From positions 1 through 6,540 of the forward strand of contig JAKSOM010000053.1 in the NCBI GenBank assembly GCA_024405585.1: DNA of 6,540 bases. Direction: 5' to 3'. This stretch comes from Acidaminococcaceae bacterium. GTDB taxonomy: Bacteria > Bacillota > Negativicutes > Acidaminococcales > Acidaminococcaceae. This document shows, piece after piece, positions 6,371 through 6,540 of the stretch. The position numbers and the translations under genes were made by a program. Numbering within the stretch: the first letter of the stretch is position 1; every line of letters begins with the position of its first letter. Under the pieces are notes generated by a model that ran no database searches, was not told the DNA's origin, and was given only the letters and a program-made list of their open reading frames with translations.

Positions 6371-6540
6371 TGTCTATAAGCCCTCACGGATGACCAGCAA
6401 TGATGTGGTGGCGATTATAAAAAAAATACTGAACACTAAAAAGGTCGGGCATGGGGGCACTTTGGATCCTATGGCAACAGGGGTGTTGCCGGTTTTTACA
6501 GGTTCCGCCACCCGGCTTTTGGAGTATTCCCTTGAGGGGA
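6351..6540 (+). CDS. truB: tRNA pseudouridine(55) synthase TruB, N-terminal part (runs off the window)
   Basis: TruB isomerises uridine 55 in the T loop of tRNAs. The visible 63 codons show [33 protein letters not shown] and GSATRLLEY, the standard N-terminal block of the family. The Asp of GTLDP (codon at 6465-6467, residue 39) is the catalytic aspartate. The start must lie between the in-frame TGA at 6342 and the conserved NVYKP motif. TTG at 6351 is the only usual start codon there (giving [11 protein letters not shown]). It overlaps the DHH gene by 20 bases, with AAGGA at 6344-6348 only 2 bases upstream, an unusually tight spacing. ATG 6390 would remove conserved residues, and ATG 6370 is out of frame. 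Confidence 0.92.
   Translation, partial: MESYIFNVYKPSRMTSNDVVAIIKKILNTKKVGHGGTLDPMATGVLPVFTGSATRLLEYSLEG

Overview
This window is a single-direction (+ strand) translation/transcription operon of a Firmicutes-type bacterium. The order is nusA, ylxQ, an unusual lysine-rich gene, infB, rbfA, a DHH-family phosphoesterase and truB. That order, the ylxQ-type L7Ae gene, the strong AGGAGG-like ribosome binding sites and roughly balanced base composition suggest a Gram-positive lineage. My tentative placement is the Negativicutes (Acidaminococcus/Phascolarctobacterium-like), but this is an impression from gene style and not a demonstrated assignment.

Layout. Bases 1-1048 hold nusA, which lacks roughly its first 25 codons because the window begins inside it. 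It overlaps ylxQ (1041-1334) by 8 bases; the ylxR gene usually found between them is absent. Bases 1363-2073 hold a gene for a 236-residue protein whose N-terminus is an IF-2 N-terminal (IF2_N) domain and whose remainder is a lysine/alanine/proline repeat resembling histone H1-like bacterial tails. infB follows (2103-5046). Its own IF2_N domain is related to that of the upstream gene, and it has a very long N/Q/R/G-rich linker with an internal 47-residue duplication. Its reading frame is broken near 4303-4330. rbfA (from 5062), an NrnA-like DHH phosphoesterase (5411-6370, with an in-frame TGA at 6002) and the start of truB (from TTG 6351, running off the end) complete the window. There is no ylxP (DUF503) gene between infB and rbfA.

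How the genes work together. NusA controls transcription elongation, termination and antitermination. IF-2 recruits initiator tRNA, RbfA matures the 30S subunit, TruB makes pseudouridine 55 in tRNA, and the DHH enzyme probably degrades very short RNAs and pAp. The lysine-rich gene sits between ylxQ and infB with its own near-perfect ribosome binding site, so it is likely made together with this machinery; its function is unknown.

Most notable: (a) the stand-alone IF2_N plus lysine-rich repeat protein beside infB; (b) three separate lesions within 1.7 kb (infB frameshift with missing bases, an apparent rbfA stop loss, a nonsense codon in the DHH gene), which raise a real question of sequence error versus genuine decay. 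No RNA genes, mobile elements, CRISPR arrays, convincing promoters or terminators were seen. Intergenic gaps are all under 40 bases.
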